34,821 bases of DNA. Source: a virus. Under the pieces are notes generated by a model. The model was not told the DNA's origin and searched no databases. It worked only from the letters and a program-made list of their open reading frames with translations. Position numbers and translations under genes: made by a program. Of the stretch, positions 30,288 to 34,821 are shown in pieces. Positions within the stretch are counted from its first letter, which is position 1. Each line of letters opens with the position of its first letter. The DNA is taken from the IMG/VR virus record IMGVR_UViG_3300027969_000019, positions 1 through 34,821 of that record. One strand, written 5' to 3'.

Positions 30288-32653
30288 TTGAATATTTAGA
30301 TGATGCGCCTGGTTTATCTTTTGTTGGCCGCCCAAAAAAATCTTCTGTAACTGTTGATTTAACCAGTTCCCCGGTTATTGAACCTACAAAGCCAAGCAAA
30401 TCATCTATTAATTTAGACAACCTTACACCTGAAATACAGGAAAGATTGTCTATATTGTCAGACTTATGGAAATCAGATACCAAACTAAACCCTAAAGGCG
30501 AAGATTTGCCCATTACTAGCGGTTTTAGAACTAGAGAACAACAACGTCAGCTATATTTAGATCGTCTTAAAAACCCTAATTTAGTAGCTGAACCTGGAAA
30601 AAGCCGGCATGAAGGTGGTGCGGCAATTGATTTGCACCCACGGGTACCTGATACATTATTAGAACAAGTTGGTTTCTACCGTCCACACGGTACTAAAGAT
30701 ATGTATCACGTAGAAATTAATCCAAGTTCTAGTTTTGCACCATCAACTGCAAATGAAGATGATAATTATGGCATTAAATATGCTAAACCTACAACATTTG
30801 CCGAAACAAAGCCAAGCAGTTTTGCCGAAGATTTTAGAAAAACCGTTGGCGAAATGTCATATGAAGATTTTAAAAACAAAAGTTTAATTGCTTCTGCCGC
30901 TAAATATACTGGCGCAACATTAGGATTGCCAGGGTTTGCTGAAGAAGATAAAAAACAATTAGAAGAAAAAGCAAAAGGATTTGTTCAAGGGGTTAAGACT
31001 GCCGTTGAAAGCCCAGTTGAAACCGCTAAAAACGTTTATAAAGCCGTTACTGAACATCCAGGTACCGTATTAGGTGAAATGGTAAAAGGGGCTGTATATG
31101 ACCCTGAATTAATGTTTTTACCGGGCGTTAAGCAAACCGCACAATTAGCTGGCGAAGGCGTTAAAGCAGTTGGCCAAGGCGTTAAAACTGGTGCCCAAGC
31201 CGTGCGTGGCGCAGTTATGCCTTCAGAACAGCAATTAATTGCCCAATTTAATGCCCGTAGAAATGCTTCCGGTGCTAGTGTCGGTGCAATGGCAACACCC
31301 GATAAAGCAACCGTTGATGCTATGTTGGCTAGTGCCAGCCCTGAATTACGGGCAACCATATCTTCTTACCCAACTGAATTGGTAGATATTAAAGCCCTTG
31401 AAAATCAATTAAAAGGCGATAAGTTTGGTTATCAATTAACCAAAGGCGAAGCATTGCAAGATGCCGCTATGATGTCAGATGAATTTAATAAACGGGCTAA
31501 AAATCCTGAATTGTTAAGCCGTTTAGAAGATCGTGATGCCAAGATTACCCAAGGGTTTTCTACTTTGGCTGAAAAAGCCGCCCCTGATTTACCTGGCGGC
31601 ATGAACCTTGTAGATTATGGTCAAACTGCTATTGACCAATTGCTTGTTAAAGATAGAGCAAGATTAAAAGATATTAATACTAAATATCAAGCTTTGGAAA
31701 AAGCTAATGGGGGCAATTTCCCAATTGATACTAATAAGCTTAAAGCTGATGTAGATGCAGAATTATCCAAAAAAGTTCTTAAATCGTATGCTTCCGACAA
31801 TATGCGGTCATATCTTAAAGACCTTGAAAATTTCCAAAAACGTGGAAACATGACTTTTGATGAATTTGAAAATCTACGCACTAATATGGCTGAAGAAATG
31901 CGTTCCAATCCTAATGGAAACGCCCGTAGAGTTGCTGGCATCATTCGTCAAGAACTTGAAAAACTGCCAATGACAGAAGATTTACAAGGCATTAAACCAT
32001 TAGCTGATTTAGCTAGGGCCGCAGTACGTGAACGTTATCAAGTGTTAGACACTAATCCAGCATACCGTGTAGCCGTCAAAGATACTCGTTTAGATAATGA
32101 ATTGGCTAATGGCCTAGAACACGTAGCGGCTGATAAATTTGTTAAAAAGTTTGTTGTAGATGGATCAACCGCTGACGTTAAACGTTTAATGACTGAACTT
32201 GGATTAGATACGCCAGGACATCAAGCCGCCCAAGCTGGTTTAATTAAGCATCTTGAAAACGTTGCAGTTGGTTCTAAAGGCGTTATTAATCAAAAATCAT
32301 TTAATGATGCGCTAAACAAAACTGTAGGTAAAAAACTTTTTGATGTAATGCCAAATGAAGTAGCCGTTGATTTAAAAGATTTGGCTGATTTAGCTAGATT
32401 GACAGAACACGTTGGCGGTAAAGGGTTTGCTAATACAAGCAATACCGTTCCAGCTATGATGCGTGAAGGTGCATTAAATGCCGCTGAAATGGGCATTAAC
32501 GTTAAAACTGGATCACCTATTGGCAGTATTGGTAGGGCCGCAATGGAAAAGCTAACCGCTAATCGTAAAATTAAAGAATCTTTAGAAATTGGTGCTGGTG
32601 TAAAACGCCCCATTAAAGATATGTTAAAAGACTTAGAAAACGAAGGTAAATAA
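30284..32653 (+). CDS. Ejection protein with N-terminal M15-type murein peptidase domain, 789 residues
   Basis: Residues about 45-146 form a D-Ala-D-Ala/L-Ala-D-Glu peptidase of the M15 type: SGFRT (79-83), S-R-H109-EGGAAI-D116 with two zinc ligands, and Y-H142-V-E144 with the third ligand and a likely catalytic Glu. It would cut peptidoglycan cross-links or stems. The rest (about 190-789) is helical, Ala- and Lys-rich, like large phage ejection proteins. The P22 ejection proteins carry no such peptidase, so this is a distinct wall-entry solution. It starts in an ATGA overlap with the 479-residue gene. Confidence 0.8.
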   Translation: MIEYLDDAPGLSFVGRPKKSSVTVDLTSSPVIEPTKPSKSSINLDNLTPEIQERLSILSDLWKSDTKLNPKGEDLPITSGFRTREQQRQLYLDRLKNPNLVAEPGKSRHEGGAAIDLHPRVPDTLLEQVGFYRPHGTKDMYHVEINPSSSFAPSTANEDDNYGIKYAKPTTFAETKPSSFAEDFRKTVGEMSYEDFKNKSLIASAAKYTGATLGLPGFAEEDKKQLEEKAKGFVQGVKTAVESPVETAKNVYKAVTEHPGTVLGEMVKGAVYDPELMFLPGVKQTAQLAGEGVKAVGQGVKTGAQAVRGAVMPSEQQLIAQFNARRNASGASVGAMATPDKATVDAMLASASPELRATISSYPTELVDIKALENQLKGDKFGYQLTKGEALQDAAMMSDEFNKRAKNPELLSRLEDRDAKITQGFSTLAEKAAPDLPGGMNLVDYGQTAIDQLLVKDRARLKDINTKYQALEKANGGNFPIDTNKLKADVDAELSKKVLKSYASDNMRSYLKDLENFQKRGNMTFDEFENLRTNMAEEMRSNPNGNARRVAGIIRQELEKLPMTEDLQGIKPLADLARAAVRERYQVLDTNPAYRVAVKDTRLDNELANGLEHVAADKFVKKFVVDGSTADVKRLMTELGLDTPGHQAAQAGLIKHLENVAVGSKGVINQKSFNDALNKTVGKKLFDVMPNEVAVDLKDLADLARLTEHVGGKGFANTSNTVPAMMREGALNAAEMGINVKTGSPIGSIGRAAMEKLTANRKIKESLEIGAGVKRPIKDMLKDLENEGK

Positions 32654-33375
32654 TGGCAAGCGTACTTTTATCCCCAGTTGGCAATGGCCAACAATTTTTT
32701 GATAACAATGGTTTGCCATTAGCCGGTGGATTGATTTATACCTACCAAGCTGGTTCTAGCACCCCATTAGCTACTTACACAACCAATAACGGCACAACCC
32801 CAAATTCAAATCCTATTATTTTGGATGCGGCTGGCCGTACTCCACAAGAAGTTTGGATGCAAACCGGCTACAGCTATAAGCTAGTTTTGCAAACTTCTGC
32901 TGGTGTGACTTTGCAAACGTTAGATAACTTATACCCAATATTACAAACTTCTACATCAACTTCTAGCCCATTTACTGCCGGTATGATTATGCTTTGGTCA
33001 GGAAGTATTGGTTCTATTCCTAGTGGATGGGTACTTTGTAATGGCACAAGCGGAACGCCTGATTTACGTGATCGTTTTGTTGTTGCCGCTGGTTCTACTT
33101 ATGCAGTAGGTGCAACTGGTGGTTCTAATGATTCTATTGTTGTAAGCCATACCCATACAGCTACTGTTACTGATCCTGGGCATTTGCACAATGCTACATC
33201 AACTGGTTCAGGAACCCTTATTAATACAGGCGCTACTGGTTTAACTGGTGCAAGCACTTCTACAACCGCTACTGCAACAACCGGCATTTCTGTAACCAAT
33301 GCTTCAACTGGTTCTAGCGGAACTGGCGCAAATCTTCCACCTTACTACGCATTAGCGTACATTATGAAAACATAA
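32653..33375 (+). CDS. Receptor-binding tail protein with collar domain, 240 residues
   Basis: The N-terminal ~90 residues (FFDNNGLPLAGGLIYTYQAG; PIILDAAGR) resemble the head-binding domain of podophage tailspikes. Residues about 109-160 (GMIMLWSGSIGSIPSGWVLC and DLRDRFVVAAG) are a phage tail-collar domain. The His-bearing SHTHT and the Ser/Thr-rich tip, ending NLPPYYALAYIMK, are typical of receptor-binding tips. It overlaps the preceding stop by one base. Confidence 0.85.
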   Translation: MASVLLSPVGNGQQFFDNNGLPLAGGLIYTYQAGSSTPLATYTTNNGTTPNSNPIILDAAGRTPQEVWMQTGYSYKLVLQTSAGVTLQTLDNLYPILQTSTSTSSPFTAGMIMLWSGSIGSIPSGWVLCNGTSGTPDLRDRFVVAAGSTYAVGATGGSNDSIVVSHTHTATVTDPGHLHNATSTGSGTLINTGATGLTGASTSTTATATTGISVTNASTGSSGTGANLPPYYALAYIMKT

Positions 33376-33377
33376 TC

Positions 33378-33614
33378 ATGGAAGATAACAGCAAAATTGA
33401 TTTAGTTCGTTATGGCGTACTTTGGCAAAAAGTAGAAAATTACGAAGAAAAATTTGATTCAATGCAAAAAAAAATGGACAAGATGGAAGCTAATCTTGAA
33501 CATTTAATTGCTCTTGCTAACCAAGGCCGTGGCGGATTTTGGATGGGGATGTTGCTAGTATCAGGGGCAAGCGCAGTTATTGGCTGGATTATTCATTGGG
33601 TTACTGGAAAATGA
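33378..33614 (+). CDS. XhlA-like membrane protein, possible holin partner, 78 residues
   Basis: An N-terminal coiled coil (KVENYEEKFDSMQKKMDKME) is followed by GRGGFWMGMLLVSGASAVIG, one transmembrane segment, like XhlA/haemolysin-type lysis accessories. It lies directly before the holin with an ATGA overlap. Possible holin regulator. Confidence 0.65.
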   Translation: MEDNSKIDLVRYGVLWQKVENYEEKFDSMQKKMDKMEANLEHLIALANQGRGGFWMGMLLVSGASAVIGWIIHWVTGK

Positions 33615-33979
33615 TTTTAGAAACCATCATTGGCGCATTAGTCCCCGTAGGAATAGATGGCATTAAAAGTCTTATTGGAATGTTTACAGGCGGTGTTAAG
33701 CCATTAAATGTAGATGACCAAATAAAGCTAGACCAAAACGAAATAGCAAAGCTAGAAGCCATTGCAAAGCTAGACAACCCTTACGGTACACCTAGTCAAT
33801 GGGTAATCGATTTAAGAGCATCTAGCCGTTATCTAGGGGCATTGTTTGTAATTGTTGTAGGCATAGGCACATTGTTTTTGCCAGTAGAACCTGAAATCCA
33901 AAGAATAGGCATAGAAGCCGCTAACATTGCATTTGGTTTTTTATTTGGCACACGCATTATGGCAAACCTTAAAAAATGA
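33611..33979 (+). CDS. Holin (three-segment type), 122 residues
   Basis: Three hydrophobic parts: an amphipathic start (ILETIIGALVPVGIDGIKSL), YLGALFVIVVGIGTLFLP and GIEAANIAFGFLFGTRIM. Similar to the 3-TM holin group. It would make holes that release the endolysin. The ATG overlaps the stop of the preceding gene, and the ATGA at 33976 couples it to the lysin. Confidence 0.7.
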   Translation: MILETIIGALVPVGIDGIKSLIGMFTGGVKPLNVDDQIKLDQNEIAKLEAIAKLDNPYGTPSQWVIDLRASSRYLGALFVIVVGIGTLFLPVEPEIQRIGIEAANIAFGFLFGTRIMANLKK

Positions 33980-34587
33980 CTAATGATCAATTAAAAGCCC
34001 TTGGACTTGGCGAACAATGGCTTGATCCATTAAACGAAACATTTGCCAAATATGATATTTCAACCCCTAAACGTCAGGCGTGCTTCTTAGGGCAAACATT
34101 GCACGAATCCGGTAACTTTAAATTTACCCGTGAAAATTTGTATTATTCGGCACGTGCGCTTATGAATACTTGGCCAAGCCGTTTTCCTAATATTGAAATT
34201 GCTAATCAATATGAACGTCAACCTGAAAAAATAGCGGCAAAAGTTTATATTGGACGTATGGGTAACGAAACGCCTGAAGATGCCGCTAAATACATCGGTA
34301 GGGGCCTTATTCAAGTTACTGGCAAGGAAGCGTATCAACATTGCGGCCAAGCCCTTGGCATTGATTTAATAAATAATCCTGAACTATTAGAACAACCTAA
34401 CTATGCCGCATTATCTGCTGGCTGGTTTTGGAACAAAAAAGGGTTAAATGCTTTGGCAGATGAAGGCACTAAAGATTCTTTTGAAGTAATGACAAAACGT
34501 ATTAATGGGGGATTGCTGGGTATTGATGACCGGAAATCTAAAATGATAGAAGCACTTAAAGCACTAGGTGGACAAAATGCACAATGA
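33976..34587 (+). CDS. GH19 chitinase-type endolysin, 203 residues
   Basis: Family-19 glycoside hydrolase, used by phages as muramidase-like endolysin. Catalytic Glu44 in TLHESGNF (41-48), second acid Glu53 (TREN), then KYIGRGLIQVTGKEAYQ (about 105-121) and KRINGG near the C-terminus. No signal peptide, so export depends on the holin. It is the last clear gene of the lysis cassette. Confidence 0.9.
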   Translation: MTNDQLKALGLGEQWLDPLNETFAKYDISTPKRQACFLGQTLHESGNFKFTRENLYYSARALMNTWPSRFPNIEIANQYERQPEKIAAKVYIGRMGNETPEDAAKYIGRGLIQVTGKEAYQHCGQALGIDLINNPELLEQPNYAALSAGWFWNKKGLNALADEGTKDSFEVMTKRINGGLLGIDDRKSKMIEALKALGGQNAQ

Positions 34588-34729
34588 AAAAAAAGAAGAA
34601 ATTGAATCAAAATCTATGCAAAAAAAAGAAAATAAACAAATGATTCAACTGCGTAGTGGATTATTTGAACTAAAAAAAGAATTAAAAAAACACGAAAATG
34701 AGCCTATGAACAAGGCTCACCCCAAGTAA
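34577..34729 (+). CDS. Small charged protein, 50 residues
   Basis: Starts inside the endolysin gene (11-base overlap). Almost entirely Lys and Glu with no hydrophobic segment, so it is not a spanin. Its last codons carry the terminator hairpin of the converging leftward operon, and its stop abuts that operon's last stop. Function unknown; start uncertain. Confidence 0.5.
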   Translation: MHNEKKEEIESKSMQKKENKQMIQLRSGLFELKKELKKHENEPMNKAHPK

Positions 34730-34821
34730 TTATTTAATTCTTACAACTTTAGCTTTACGCAATACTTGTTCGTATTGTTCTTTGGCTTGGTCATCTAAAC
34801 TACGTAATGGAAGGTTTTGAT
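34695..34821. repeat. Terminal direct repeat, right copy
   Basis: Exact copy of bases 1-127. Positions 34730-34821 repeat the 3' part of the leftward gene annotated at 36-239 and should not be counted as a second gene. Joining the copies gives a 34,694-bp circle with no gene cut. Confidence 0.95.

Overview
The window is one complete small tailed-phage genome, assembled as a circle and cut open at an arbitrary point. The first 127 bases recur exactly as the last 127 (34695-34821), so the unique circle is 34,694 bp. The head and tail genes follow the Salmonella phage P22 plan: small and large terminase, a 721-residue portal, a 302-residue scaffold, a coat with an I-domain-like insert, gp4-like and gp10-like tail-neck proteins, ejection proteins, a collar-domain receptor-binding protein, holin and GH19 endolysin. 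It is therefore a short-tailed, P22-like phage of a Gram-negative host, AT-rich and probably metagenome-derived. The host cannot be named from this sequence. No integrase, CI-type repressor, DNA polymerase, helicase or tRNA gene was found.

Layout. (1) 36-2876, minus strand: leftward operon with a putative ssDNA-binding protein, small unknown proteins, a Cys-rich protein, a RecB-like PD-(D/E)XK exonuclease and, from a second internal promoter, a membrane lipoprotein and a 67-residue protein. (2) 2881-3697: control region with back-to-back promoters, a Cro/YdaS-like regulator and a 485-base gene-free stretch that carries a strong candidate small RNA with its own promoter and terminator, then a second GC-richer, structured stretch. 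(3) 3698-7885, plus strand: early operon of tightly overlapping genes, with two small proteins, an orphan cytosine methyltransferase, a replication-protein C-terminal-like protein, many small unknown proteins, a Ref-like HNH nuclease and a small membrane protein. (4) 8070-9634, minus strand: a SprT-like metalloprotease and a metallophosphoesterase with an HTH-like N-terminus. (5) 9700-34729, plus strand: RusA resolvase, an 833-residue polyvalent-type protein, small basic proteins, a GroES-like co-chaperonin, packaging, head, tail, ejection and lysis genes.

How it fits together. Exonuclease, ssDNA-binding protein, Ref-like nuclease and RusA form a recombination set that could work on replicating or packaged DNA, while the host replisome does the synthesis. 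The GroES-like protein lies just before the packaging and head genes and may help fold the P22-type coat. One ejection protein carries an M15 peptidase domain for crossing the cell wall.

Most unusual parts. Three promoters share the same -35, a 17-base spacer (palindromic in two of them), and a 5'-terminal mRNA hairpin whose stem shows compensatory base changes. The candidate small RNA between the regulator gene and the early operon can form a long terminator stem that crosses a second perfect helix. The gp10-like tail protein holds one repeat module split by insertion of another.
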